Counted from the first letter of the stretch, positions 36,240 through 53,043 are shown. The stretch: 64,000 nt of DNA from Antitrichia curtipendula (GCA_951230915.1 OX579640.1:13660981-13724980); one strand, 5' to 3'. Notes: generated by a model not told the origin, from the sequence alone. Made by a program: numbers and translations.

Positions 36240-37060
36240 AGAATTTGAAATTACTTTGAAATTTTGAATAAAAAGTGAATTAAATTCATACCAAATCCAA
36301 AATTATCTCAAAACTAAAAAAAAAATCTTATATTACTCCATATTTAGAAACACGGTCATTGATCCTTAAGCTCAAACTTTTCTAAAATGCTTATTAAAGA
36401 ATTTTCCAATCTCTTTGAGATAATTTTTCACTATACGTGTATATTGCAACACAAAACATTACAACATATATTATATTTTCAAGTCATGCAATAATTAGAA
36501 ATCTATCATTCTATGGTTATAGGTCTAAAGTTCAAATTGCAAATGAATAAAGGATTGGATTTAAAGGATTTTTTAGAATTTCAATTAGAGTAGAAACTAG
36601 ACTTGATTAACCCTAAATGGAAGCTTAAGGACGTTTTGTGTCCTTTGGATGGTCAACTTGATTTTGTGTATATTGAAAAAAGGATGATTTTCATTTGTTT
36701 TTTTTTCTGTGTGACTTTATTGATGCTATATCTAAATTATTGAATTAAATTGAAGACATTTAAGTTTGTTTTTTGTTTTTTGATTGGGTTGTTATCAAAA
36801 GTTGGTAAACTATCCAATGTATTTCAATACTATGGATTTTTTTTCCTTAGAACTTGATCTTGATATTCAAAACAATTTCTTTTTTTTTTAGCAAAGTTAA
36901 CAAAATGATGCTTTTAAAGTGCAATTTCTATTGTACTTAGAAAATTTGAAAAATTCTTTATTAAATATCTTAGTAAAATTTGAGATTGAAGATTAATGAC
37001 CACGTTTCTAAATAAGGAGTTACACTAGAATTTTCTTCATACCACTATGTTTTATATTAT
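36240..37060. repeat. Imperfect inverted repeat
   Basis: About 36240-36370 and about 36930-37060 pair as diverged inverted copies. TATTTAGAAACACGGTCATTGATC on the left answers GATTAATGACCACGTTTCTAAATA on the right. The spacer is AT-rich. Possibly a degenerate foldback element. Confidence 0.45.
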
Positions 37061-37439
37061 AATGTACTTCTATTCTAAAAAATTTAGAATTTTTAGCATG
37101 ATTTGTAATTGATATTAATTTTTTTCCTTTTTTCTTCAAAAAAGCATGATAATTTGAATTTTTTTTGACAAATATTGTACATGTGATTTCATTTGAAAAA
37201 TAAAACCAAAAAATTTATTCATAAATAACATAGAAATGGAGAATGTAAAGAGAAAAACTTTCAAATTTGACTATATAGTCATAGATTTTGCTCTTTAGGA
37301 GTTAACTTCATTTCAATAATTGGAATCAATTTCAAAATACATCATTTTTATAAATAAAACTCAATCTCGCGTAAGGAGCTTGAAATTGTCAAAATACACT
37401 AAGGTGGAACCACTCATAACCAATCACTTCATTGATTTT
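37061..37439. other. AT-rich intergenic DNA
   Basis: No supported feature. Confidence 0.3.
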
Positions 37440-37800
37440 CCTAGTGATCTAGAGCAATATAAGGCAATGCAATTTTTTTTTCCATTTAGAAAGACAGAAA
37501 TTAAGTAGGGATTGCAAATTTTTCGATAATTTTATTTTTGGAATTGAAATTACTATGAATTTTGAAAGCCAAAAGTTGGTACGAATTCACAAACAATGTC
37601 TAGAATGTTCCATAAGCACTCATTAGAGACCACTTCCTAAAGTTGATGTATCGTGATGGCACTCTAAGAATTCATAGTCAAAATCCAAGAAATGATGGTT
37701 GAAAATAAATCCCAGATTTTGTTGAATTTCTGGTACCCTATAGTTTGCCAATGGATTTTGAGTTGGTAATGGATGGCTCTACTATACAAGATAAACTATA
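37440..37800 (+). repeat. Interspersed repeat R1, partial copy 3
   Basis: Shares TATAAGGCAATGCAATTTTT, GAAATTACTATGAATTTTG, AAGCCAAAAGTTGG and GGTAATGGATGGCTCTACTA with 330-1110 and 12475-13325. The 3' half of the repeat is missing here. Confidence 0.65.
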
Positions 37801-37859
37801 TTTTGGAAATATTTTGTTTGTCTTTTAACCCCTCACCACCCAAGGGGACCAAAAGTATC

Positions 37860-38210
37860 CTCGCATAGTTTCACGTCCAATTCAAAGTGATGTAACTTTT
37901 GCAGCCCGCACCTATGTCTCGGTATCGATAGAGTATTCGGTGGAACCGGTGAACCATACATTTTTCTAGATAGAGATGCGTGGGACAGAGGGCTCGTAGT
38001 ACCTGCCTACCCGCTTCAAATATTCAAAAAAAATTTTGCTGCGAGTTTTTTCAGAAGAACATTGATATCAGCAGAAGGGAAGGGGCCTAAGTCGGCAGAT
38101 GCCGTACGCTTGAGTGGCGAAGGTAAGCGACACTATACGGCTAAGCGATAAAAAAAGAATATGCAGCGAATAAAAAAAAATCTATTTTTTGCTGCGGCCC
38201 GCTTAAACAT
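37860..38210 (+). pseudogene. Candidate organellar group II intron fragment
   Basis: A GC-raised island, unlike its AT-rich flanks, contains GGTGGAACCGGTGAACCATA and TGGGACAGAGGGCTCGTAGT, strings that recall plant mitochondrial intron sequence. At about 38098-38150, GCCGTACGCTTGAG...GACACTATACGGC can fold into a domain-V-like hairpin. A further A/T hairpin with GCAGCG/TGCTGC ends lies at 38163-38198. Source gene not identified. The call rests on pattern and memory, not alignment. Confidence 0.4.
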
Positions 38211-38212
38211 AC

Positions 38213-38760
38213 AATGGTTACTCCAAAAACATCTGAATTCAATAAAACTTGTTGGAAATTTTGCGCTTTCTTTTCTAGTTCATGTGATAATTTTCAAATC
38301 AATCTAAGATGTATTGATTTCTTGAAAGACAATCAAAGTTCACAAGTTCAATTTGAATTCACCAAACTGCATTTGAAGGCTGAAACTTTGGGGTCTTGAA
38401 TCTCCTTCATCCAATGTTGTTTTTTTATAAAATAATTTGGGTTATATTTCCTTTAATTTCAAGGTATTGTGGTAAAATTTTCATGTCAATCCAAATTGTT
38501 TTGAACGTTTGGGAGCAATTCGAAGTTCAAAATCCCGACATTTTGGGATTACAGTGAACTTTGGCAGCTTGTTTCTTCTTCATACAATGTTAGTTTCCAA
38601 TAATTTTTTGGGAAAAGTTGCGCATACTAGTCTAGTTTATGTGGATAAATTTCCATATCAATCCAAGAAGTTATGAATTATTGAGAAGCATTTTAGTAGG
38701 AGGTTCAACCTTAGATGTGTTTTTTAAAACTTTTCTTGCGATTCCTTTTACATTTAAAAG
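38213..38760 (+). repeat. Interspersed repeat R2, copy 2 (inverted)
   Basis: Reverse-complement partner of 9940-10440. It shares CAAAATCCCGACATTTT, TTTCTTCTTCATACAATGTT and CATACTAGTCTAGTTTATG. Confidence 0.6.
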
Positions 38761-40122
38761 CCATTTTGCAAACACAATGAGTCAATTCAATGATTTTTTC
38801 TTTCACCAACATGTTTGTATGCTAGTTTTGAATCACTTTATAGTTTAAATTTTTTTTCATTTGAATAGGTTTTAGAAATTGAATTTCACCTCCTAATGTG
38901 TTGGTAGGAAAATTTCAGCATCTTTTTTTTCAACAGTAAAACATTATGACCTTTCAATCTACGCGGTCAAATGACTCCAAATTTGATTCACGTCATCTGC
39001 AATACGTACACTACAAGATTGTACAGTTGAGATCTCTATAACATAGTGACATTTAGATCTATAACACTTCAAAAGCAATGATGTTTTTGAACTCAAACAA
39101 ACCTTAGGTGAAGAAGGGTTATCCTTGTAAGAACAAGCTAGTCATTGTAGAAATCAACCTTTGTAGTACAATGATGTGAGAATCAAAAAGTCCAAGAGCA
39201 CTCATTGGAGGGCTAGTCATTACAAAAATAATCCTTTGTGGTACAATGTGAATCAGAAATCCCAAGAGCACTCATTGGAGGGCAAACCACTCTGCAAGGT
39301 GTCCCCCTTTTTGCACAAAATTCCAAAGATGGAAGTCATGGAACATACTCCACACTTTTGAATACATAGAAGGATTCTTTGTCATCCTTCTTGCCACTGT
39401 GGGTCTGCAGCATCCTTACAGGGTTCACATTGCAATCATCATAGGAGAACTTTTGGGTACCCCCACCTTGCTCTGATTTTGGGGGTTTCTAGAGCTAAGA
39501 AACATTAGGCATGATAAAGAACATTGATGAATCGGTTAGAACCAAATTATTATGCGGTAAGCTAAAATCGAATACTTGTAACGTAGACCAAAGATTGATG
39601 AGATGACGAGAGGGTTAGATTGGGACATGTTAGAAGAACCCTGACTATTTAGAGAAATTCTATTAAGTCAGAGAGACTGCTAGATTACACATTATACACG
39701 AAATTCATAAAAACTGTCATTGCAGAAAAAGAAAGTTTTTTTTGAAGTGAAGTTTCGGAAGTGTTGAGAGTTTTGTAGTTCAAAACTATATTCTGCCGAA
39801 CCAATTATCAAACTACAGTATACTATCCAGGTCTACAAAGTGAGCCATCTGGAATAACAATCTCACAACCTTTCCCTTTTTAGATCATCAGGGTTTTCAC
39901 GTCCACACCGCCTTACACAACATACAAGATGCGTTTACAAGCCTGATACGTCACTACTCAAGACCATCTTGAATAAATCCTACGACCATCTTCGTACCAC
40001 TGTACAATAAATTCATCTACTGAAGTATACTCATGAACTCTCGTATGCCACAGAACAAGCACTTCTCAAACAGGGTCGCTATCATCGTCTCTGGCCCACG
40101 GAATTAAAGAAAACTTCAATCT
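38761..40122. other. Intergenic with repeat R3 and protease 3' flank
   Basis: About 39110-39430 is the second R3 copy, with an internal direct duplication of about 70 bp (CCAAGAGCACTCATTGGAGG appears twice, 39190 and 39260). The last few hundred bases should contain the 3' UTR of the minus-strand protease. No gene otherwise. Confidence 0.4.
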
Positions 40123-45529
<5,407 letters not shown>

Positions 45530-46173
45530 TGAACCCCTAAATGCCCAAGGCACCCAAATGTGGTGTCGAAGAAACTTTCAAGTAAAATAAAACCTTACCA
45601 AATTGCTATTTTTAGTAGTTTATATTTTTATAAGATTATTTTTAAAGTACAATTTTAGCATCAAAAATCCGATTTTGAAAATGATTGATTATGATTTTTC
45701 TATTCAAGATTTTCTGCACAGGGCCCCAGTGCAATCTTGACTTTTCGTAGTGTTGAGGGCTCTTGGAAATGAGCCTCAAATACACTAGATCTTGGAGAAA
45801 AATCACACTAGAAATTCATATAAGAAAATTGTAGAGTGGATTTTGAGAAGTCATAAATTGATTGGGGTTATATTTGCTAGGCCCTTCAACCTCATATTTT
45901 TTTGGTCTTGAGTTTTTTAGATTTGACATGAAAAAAAAGATCTCAAAGATTTTCATAGTTTTAACACCCAGATGATCAAACATTATAATCTTTCAATCCT
46001 TAAATAATATTGTTGTATTTTCTTTTCCTATCTGATCTCTAACATGTCTAGTTTGAATGTGTACGGTTACAATTCAAAAAGAATTGATTCAACTTATCAA
46101 AATGTTGGCTTTTTGTTCAATTTAGAACAAATTCCAAGAGGCTCAAAACAAGCCTTGGACATTTAGGGATTAA
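45530..46173 (-). mobile_element. TIR element, copy B (inverted)
   Basis: Reverse-complement partner of 34187-34803. It begins GAACCCCTAAATG and ends CATTTAGGGATTAA. The two copies are about 11 kb apart in opposite orientation. Non-coding. Confidence 0.65.
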
Positions 46174-47550
46174 TGGTAAAGTATTTAGAAAGTCAAGCAT
46201 TTATTTAATTAACTATAAATCAATTTTTTAAAATTTCATGTATTTTTTTATTTTTTTAAATGCATACATTATTTACTTCAAATCATCAAATTATTCATAA
46301 AGAAAAATTGTCTTTTAAAGGTCCCTATACTACTTTGAATGAATGACAAGTTCTTTGAAGGGAACTTTGTTCGTCATCCCAATTATGGACTTTGTATGGT
46401 TGAACAAGACTTTGTTTACCTTGATAAGCATAAAAATATTGTATGTGTTACAAAATTTCACCTCCTTCTAGATCTTCATAGAGATTCTTCAAACCATCAT
46501 TTGTAAATATACTTCACTATAAGTTAGGACAACCCAAAAGCTAATGAACTAAAATGCATATTATTTATTGTTGATAGCTCCAAAGTTGATAAATTCAAAA
46601 TATTCAATTTGTTACATGTTATAATGTCGTATGTGTTAGAAATCTTCTACTCCATATCCCGCTCCATATTTGTAACATATAAGACAAATAGTGGCCACAA
46701 TCAATTTGGGATGAAAGTGATGGAGTGATTAGCGAGTGCAATATGAACTTCCACCTTAAGTTTTGGGTGTGAATTCATCACTGGAAGTGACTTTTTTAGG
46801 CCTTCATGTTATAGCCATGTTAGAAAATACCGTGTCTTCTTTACATGAGTAAGATGACCATGATTATGAATGCAATTTTTGTTGGTTTTGGAGTAGCCTA
46901 AAGAGATTCTTTTTGGCCAATTGGGTAGCACACTTCAAAAATGCATAAAAAATTTGTATTTTGTCTCCAAAAAAATCCAATTGCTCTCTCCATTTTTAAC
47001 ATTTGTCTTTATGTATAGGGCAATCACCGAAGCAGAGGGAATTCTATTAAAAAAAAAAGGCTGACAAGGAGGGCAAAGCTTGATAAGGAATGCTTGTTTT
47101 TTTACAAATTTTCTTCTACCTTGGTAATTGCTCAATACAAATGTCGTCTAGAAACAAATGAAACATGTGATCAATGAATGAAAAATCCATAATCACCAAT
47201 TATTCAAATCTCACGTGCCAAGAGGAGATTACAAGAAATAATCGGCCCAACTTTTAAACATGACATTTGTTAGCAAAGGTTTAAAATAGCAGCACCCATA
47301 ACTATCACTATATATCTATAACCGTCACCTATACAATCTCAAATAAATTTGGGAAGTAAATAGATGTGATTACAAAGATTTACTACATGTGAATATCAAA
47401 CCCTAGTATCGGAATTAGGTGCACATACAATTGTTTCTTTAAAAACTCACAACTTACTCTCACATTGTCCAAATCATACATTTGCAAGTGCACACAAATT
47501 ATTTTTTTCTTGCTAATAGGGTCCAATAATTTTTTGGATGTGTATTGGTA
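46174..47550. other. AT-rich intergenic DNA
   Basis: No gene is supported. The small ORF at 46935-47135 has no motif. Confidence 0.3.
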
Positions 47551-47841
47551 TAAGGTAGGAAGTTGTTAAAGCAACCCTTTTAAGAGTTGATTGCATTTTT
47601 AGGGAAGCTAAACTCTTTGAAACAATTTTCAGTAAATTTTACTAGGAAGAAAAATGGAATTGACATCTAATCCAAGTCATTTCATATTTCATGGACCTTC
47701 GTGGAATTAGTTCTAAAAATTTTAAGTTGAAACGCAGTGGTTTCTAAAAGCGCCCCCCTCCTGAAATGTACAATGTTAATACATTGAAGAAAGTAAAATG
47801 TACCTCTATGTTACAGGTCGCTTATACAGACCCCTACCTTA
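47551..47841. mobile_element. MITE M1, short variant
   Basis: Starts TAAGGTAGGAAGTTGTTAAA and ends CAGACCCCTACCTTA. The interior (GAAACAATTTTCAGTAAATT, GCAAAATGTACCTCT-type strings) is very close to the copy at 62301-62606, defining a ~300-bp subfamily distinct from the ~415-bp one. Confidence 0.75.
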
Positions 47842-48262
47842 CATCATGTCCCCAAACCCTTAAATTATGGGTGCTGCTACCTTACTTGAATAAATTTGAA
47901 TTTTGGCAGCAGGGCTGGTTGACCTTAATAAAAGGGGTAGGGCCAGGGATCGGACGGTGGCCAATCATGCAAGTCCAGATTCGTGAAGGTGATGATTGCC
48001 ATCCTCAACGGCCAGCAAGGAGCGGCCGAGCATCCAACGGCTGCGGACGTTCCTTGCGGGAGACCCTTCGTCACCGCTCTCCGTAGACGCCTCCATTGCT
48101 ATCCACTCCCGGTTCTCTTCCGGAGCCGTTATCCGGCTTGTGTCAGTGTTTACGATACCTCTGATTGGACCAATAAGGGAAGAGCAGGGCTCTGAGGTGA
48201 GCCAGGGTAGTGACACCTTCACCCCCATTTTCTCAATCTTCAGCAAAAAAATGGGGACATGG
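47842..48262 (-). other. GC-rich island with short ORF
   Basis: Strongly GC-rich from about 47930 to 48230. On the minus strand an ATG in good plant context (AGCAATGGAGGCG, start 48096) opens a 43-codon frame ending at 47965 (MEASTESGDEGSPAR...HESGLA). No domain is recognised. CCAAT-like strings lie on both sides. It could be the captured or truncated 5' end of a gene; I cannot show that it is expressed. Confidence 0.3.
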
Positions 48263-48400
48263 CACTACTAGGGGTAGTCACACCTTCTTCACCAAGCACA
48301 CAAAGAATACATAGAGAATCAGAATGGGAAGTTGGCAAGGAATAATAAGAGTCAATGGGGAGCAATCATAGGTGAAGAAGTTGTGACACTCCTTTTCTCT
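48263..48400. mobile_element. Small foldback element F1, copy 1
   Basis: Begins AGGGGTAGTCACACCTTCTT and ends with the inverse-like GGTGAAGAAGTTGTGACACT. About 130 bp, non-coding. Similar termini recur at about 49034-49152 and, as single ends, at about 49408 and 49728. Confidence 0.5.
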
Positions 48401-48414
48401 CATTGTCTGCACAA

Positions 48415-49036
48415 TAAGGTAGGATGCTCTAAAAGGGATCATTTACGGGTCGTTCCACCCTTTTCATAGGCTTCTATAGACCGTAAGATTTTTTTGCGTA
48501 TTTTACAGAGAAAAATAAATGGGTGCGGCATCTAACACAAGTGGTTTCATAATTTTCCAAGCAATATTGAATTAGTTATGATTTTTCAAAGTTTTTGGTT
48601 CTAGGCAACCTATTTATGACAGTAGGTCTGGCAAAATCAGCACACATGTGGCCTATAAAGGGAGATGAGGAAACCAAGAATTAGGCATAGAGATTCGCAA
48701 TAAGTAATAAGCAAGGGTTCTTAAAGCGACCATACTTATATCCAATCAATTTCAGATTTTGCATTCTCCAAATAAAGTAATTGGCATGTTAACTTCATAT
48801 TTAAATACATAAATGCCCACCTATCACTACATTTAAAAATGAACCTAACCAAACGCTTTAACCATCCACATGTAAACTTTAAAGCGATCTTTAACATACT
48901 TTAAGTTGTTCCCACTTTATCTTCAATCCATTAAAAGTCTGTTACAGATCCATTTTAGGACCACTTGAAGTTCATTCTATACCTAAATATAGGGGCGGTT
49001 TGAAGAAGATGGGCGTTTTTAGAGCACACTACCTTA
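48415..49036. mobile_element. MITE M1, long copy
   Basis: Begins TAAGGTAGGATGCTCTAAAA and ends GCGTTTTTAGAGCACACTACCTTA. At 622 bp it is longer than its relatives. The extra sequence, about 48720-48960, is rich in ACTTTAA and CATCC-type strings. Flanked by F1 elements on both sides. Confidence 0.75.
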
Positions 49037-49152
49037 GCAGTAGTCACACTTTCTTCCCCAGGCAGGTGGAGAATAGAAAATGACAAGTTTGTGAGGGTTT
49101 GGAGGAACTAATGGAGAACCGTGGTAGGTGAAGAAGGTGTGACACCCCTGAA
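49034..49152. mobile_element. Small foldback element F1, copy 2
   Basis: Begins CAGTAGTCACACTTTCTTCC and ends GGTGAAGAAGGTGTGACACC. It overlaps the right end of the long M1 copy by a few bases, so the boundary between the two is uncertain. Confidence 0.45.
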
Positions 49153-50929
49153 AGTTGTCTGGAGAATGAGAGTGGAGAATTGGAGGCCAACATTTGACGT
49201 GGAGCATAGGATGAACATGAAGGCGGTGTACAACGCAAGATGGAGAATGTACTTAAATGAACAAGTCTTCACCACTCCTATTATTCACCTCCAGAGGTAA
49301 AGACTAGGAGTGCGGGAGATATAACTAGTTAAGAATATTCTACCGCAGAGGGCCAATATGAAGCCAACCCTAAGCCGCCACGTCTCCATTATCCATTCTC
49401 CAAGTGCGGAGTGAAGAAGGTGTGACTACCTCTAATGAGAGTGGACAATGTAGAACAAGGTTTAGGAACACAGAACATGCAAGCTAGGTGGGACGCACAA
49501 TGAAGCGAAGAACATGGACTTCAACACAAAAAGAAACAAGAATCATGGCAACGTGAACTCTAGAGCAAAAACAGTCACGTTCTTGCAAAGTCTTCCACGT
49601 GCCCATTCTTTTGCTTTGGAACAAAATAATCAACCTTGCGAAGACTTAGCAAGCAAAACATATCTTGCAAACGCGAAGCCAATGGGGAGCCGACACATCC
49701 CCATCCTCCTTTCTCCAAGTGTCTGGGTGAAGGTGTGACTACCCCTTATTGTCTTGTTGGCACTCCAAAGTTCACAGAGGTTCAATTCTCCACAATTTGC
49801 ATGCCACTTTCACATGTCGCTCTCCACATGCTACTTTCACCCCCAATCACGGTGCCAACATCAATCCGCCTTTGAGTCATCAGCAAAAGGTCCCTTATTG
49901 TTTGGAATGGCACGCTCTAGCTCATTGAATGCAGACAGTAATGCTTTCGGCAGGACTAGCTTGAAATCACAAAAACCGGCAACTAGTCACATGGAGTTTT
50001 GCCGCATGAGTCTTGTCTAGTGCAGTTTGGATGAAATTTACGGTACTCTTTGTTGAACTCAATGCTGCATCGCCACTCATATATGCATGGAAAACTACTG
50101 CATTCATCCTCTTCCACAAATGAACACTTCTTCCAAGTTTCCATCCTCGTTTTCACAACGCAAAAAGCGTACCACATCTTCATGGTGAACGATTCCCTAT
50201 TGGCTCCTCTTTTCACTTCACAACTTTTCATCATTCATAGAAGTTTTATTATTGGAGAAGGTGTCCCTTCCCCTATTATTGAAGAATTTAAATCTTTTCT
50301 TTCACAATTTTAAATTTCAATTTCGGAAGAAAAAACATCTAAATTGTGTGCAAGCATGATTTCTTGTCACACCAGTAATTGCGCTTGGGTCATACCCCGC
50401 ACAAAGACGAGACACCAAACATATCATGGCTTTTCAATTTTCAATGAACAGTTTTCAAATAAGATATAACTAAATGTACTACAAGCATAGAAATGAACAG
50501 GTTCAAACTCGAAGATGATAAAAACAAGCAAAGAGGATAATTTGGGAACACGCCACAATAGACATTGCAAGAATGGGCAAATCTGTGCACTGAAAAAAAC
50601 AGATCGATCACGTTTCCAACTAAAATGGTACCATACTTAGGAGAGAAACTGCAATGAACAGCTCACCGCTACAGAAATTCAGCCAGTGCATGCAATTAAT
50701 AGTAGTACAATCTTATATCCACGTATTGTGTCAAGCAAAAACCATTGCGAAAAGAGCAATTACCAGACTCCACAACGAACAATGCAAACCAGCAAAAAGT
50801 TCTTGGATGCAACAGTATGCTCTATCTCTGGCACAAAACCTCTGTAATACAATTGGTAATAATCAAAGGAAAAGGTCACTGAAGTGATTTGCACTTGGGT
50901 CATCATGGATTCAGAGCAGCAGGTTATCC
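49153..50929. other. Intergenic DNA with scattered F1 ends
   Basis: Single F1-like ends (GAAGGTGTGACTACC) occur near 49408 and 49728. A minus-strand ORF at 49983-50234 encodes a Cys-rich 83-residue peptide (DECSSFPC, SCGKTPCD) without a signal peptide; it may be a gene fragment but has no recognised family. The rest shows nothing definite. Confidence 0.35.
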
Positions 50930-51272
50930 AATCACTTGAATTGAAGGTTTAGGATTTCAATAAACAATAGGTTTTGAAATGCTAAACCTAAAACCCTGAA
51001 ATTAGTAAAAATTTCGTCACTGCGATTTAGGGTTTAGCGTGTAGTGAAGATCCTGTACCTGTCGTTGAGGTTGTAAGGCAACAGGATGTCGTCGAATGTT
51101 GCCCAACCACTTCAACCGAAGGTTGGAAATTTCGAACTACACTAGGTGCTTAGACCCTAAATCTAAAACCTTGAATTTAGTTGGGACTTCATCACTGCAG
51201 TTCAGGGTTCGGAGTGTCGTGGAGATCCAGCAGCTGTCATTGAGGTTGAGGGGCAACATGATGTCTTCGAAT
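50930..51272. repeat. Tandem duplication at the kinase 3' end
   Basis: About 50930-51101 and 51102-51272 are diverged direct copies (period ~175 bp), for example AGGATGTCGTCGAATGTTG against ATGATGTCTTCGAATGTGC. The right copy contains the last codons and stop of the kinase. In the left copy the same codons can be read as IRRHPVALQPQ but are not attached to a gene. Confidence 0.75.
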
Positions 51273-52520
51273 GTGCAGAAGGTCTCTGAGATGAATCCGG
51301 TCTTTTCGCACCACGGCAATTTCGTCCAGCATTCTCTCCAGCTCTTCCACAATGGTATCAAACGGGGGCCGCTTGGGAGTATAAGATGACCAGCAACGCT
51401 TGATCAAATCCACCATGCCAGGAGGATACGTCGTTGCCTTCATGACCGGCCGCTTCCCATCCGTCGCAACAAGAGTCGCAGCTTCATACGCATCCAGATC
51501 TTCAAACGGCTCTACACCTTCGAACATTTCATACAACATCATGGCAAACGAGAACACATCCACGGATTTATCATACAGATTGTGCTCAAACACCTCGGGC
51601 GCCATGTATCTGTAGCTCCCCGTCTCCCCTGTCATCTTGTACACATCGTGCAGGTGCTTCACATTGATGAGCTTGCTCAATCCGAAATCCCCGACTTTAA
51701 GCTCCTGGTCTTCGTCGAGAATGATGTTCCGCGGCTTAAGATCCCGGTGAATGATGGGTTCGGTCCTGTTATGCAGATACGACATGCCACGAGCGATGTC
51801 GAGGGCATATTTCACAAGACGCTGCGGAATTAGGGTTTCCTTCTTCGTATGCAGCAATTGGTGAAGGTCTCCCCCCGCGAGAAACTCCGTGACCAGCATG
51901 AGCGGCTTCTGCTGCGTCGCGGCGCCGAGGAACTGCACGATGTTAGGGTGGCGGATCCTGACCAAAACATGAACTTCATGCTGGAAATCGTGCACCACCA
52001 TTCGATCTTCCATCAGAGAAGGCCGGATGGTTTTCACCGCAACCGGCGTGCCGCGCCAGAGCGTCTTCCGAATCTCCCCGAAGGAGCCTTTGCCGATGAG
52101 CTCACTCGTCGTGAAATCGATTTCTTGCGGGTCGATTTCCCAGTCGAGATATGAAGGGAGGGGCGGAGGGGCTTGGATTAGGGTCTCGGAGTGACCGTGG
52201 GCTTGAATAAGACTTTCTGCGCCTGAGTCTTTCAGCAGCTTCACCATCTCCTTGTACCCGGCACTCTCCGCTTCCCCGCGAGGAGAGTTTCCCCAACGGT
52301 CCTTCGCATTCAGCGCTGCGCCCTCGGAGAGCAGCACTTTGGCCACGGACACGCAGTCGTGAGTGGCGGCGATGTGCAAGGGAGTCCGCTTGTCGTAATC
52401 CGCGGCATTCACAAGCTCCTTGTCTCGCTGCAGTAGTTTCCGTAGCTGCCGCACGTCGTCGTTCCGCACGGCCCAGTGGAGCTCCGACAACTGCGTCAGC
52501 TGCTGCTTGGCTTCTCCCAT
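51237..52520 (-). CDS. VIK: Ankyrin-repeat Raf-like kinase, intronless
   Basis: A 427-residue protein with ankyrin repeats at about 14-101 (TPLHIAATHDCVSVAKVLLSEG) and a kinase domain at about 137-400. Key residues: glycine loop GKGSFG 143-148, Lys163 in VAVK, Glu182 in helix C, HRDLKPRN 258-265, DFG 278-280 and APE 307-309, so it should be catalytically active. The strings VGDFGLSKLI, DVYKMTGETGSYRYMAPEV and VDVFSFAMMLYEM closely fit VH1-interacting kinase, a plant Raf-like MAPKKK that links a brassinosteroid-receptor-like kinase and sugar-transport signalling in Arabidopsis. The ATG at 52520 gives the full N terminus. Unlike the Arabidopsis gene as I recall it, there is no intron. Both ends of the gene sit in tandem duplications. 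Confidence 0.92.
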   Translation of the reverse strand: MGEAKQQLTQLSELHWAVRNDDVRQLRKLLQRDKELVNAADYDKRTPLHIAATHDCVSVAKVLLSEGAALNAKDRWGNSPRGEAESAGYKEMVKLLKDSGAESLIQAHGHSETLIQAPPPLPSYLDWEIDPQEIDFTTSELIGKGSFGEIRKTLWRGTPVAVKTIRPSLMEDRMVVHDFQHEVHVLVRIRHPNIVQFLGAATQQKPLMLVTEFLAGGDLHQLLHTKKETLIPQRLVKYALDIARGMSYLHNRTEPIIHRDLKPRNIILDEDQELKVGDFGLSKLINVKHLHDVYKMTGETGSYRYMAPEVFEHNLYDKSVDVFSFAMMLYEMFEGVEPFEDLDAYEAATLVATDGKRPVMKATTYPPGMVDLIKRCWSSYTPKRPPFDTIVEELERMLDEIAVVRKDRIHLRDLLHIRRHHVAPQPQ

Positions 52521-52544
52521 CTCAAAGACCTAATCTCACCTCTC

Positions 52545-53043
52545 TTGCTTCTCAATCACCGTCAATCCATAGAAGACACAGCGCAAACACAGCAAAACTC
52601 CAAGAGACGTATGCAGACGTGATACAAAATATCAGCTCTCGCAATGCTGCTTCCCACTCACCATCAATCTACAAAAGCACTGCCAAACACACGCCAACAC
52701 AGCGTGATTCGTGGAATCAAACTACAAGATACTTCCGCAGATGGGGTGATGGAATCTGAGCCCTCGTAATCATGTTTCCTACTCAACATCAAACCCTCAG
52801 AATCGCTACCTTAACCCCGAGAGCACAACATGATGTGTGGAATCAAAACTACAAGAGACTTGAGCAGATGTGGTACAAAATCTCAGCTCTCGCAATGCTG
52901 CTTCCCACTCACCATAAATCTACAGAATCACTGCCCAAAACACGCCAACAAAGGGGTACTCGTGGAACCCAACTACAAGAGGCTTGCGCAGATGGGATGA
53001 TGGGTTCCAAAGCTCTTGCTCTGCTGTTTCACACTCGACAGAC
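52545..53043. repeat. ~125-bp tandem repeats upstream of the kinase
   Basis: About four diverged direct units, with starts near 52597, 52719, 52846 and 52971 and a partial one before them. Shared strings are AACTACAAGAGACTTG, CAGCTCTCGCAATGCTGCTT and TTCCCACTCACCATC. They begin within 30 bp of the kinase start codon, so they overlap its 5' leader and promoter. Confidence 0.8.
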
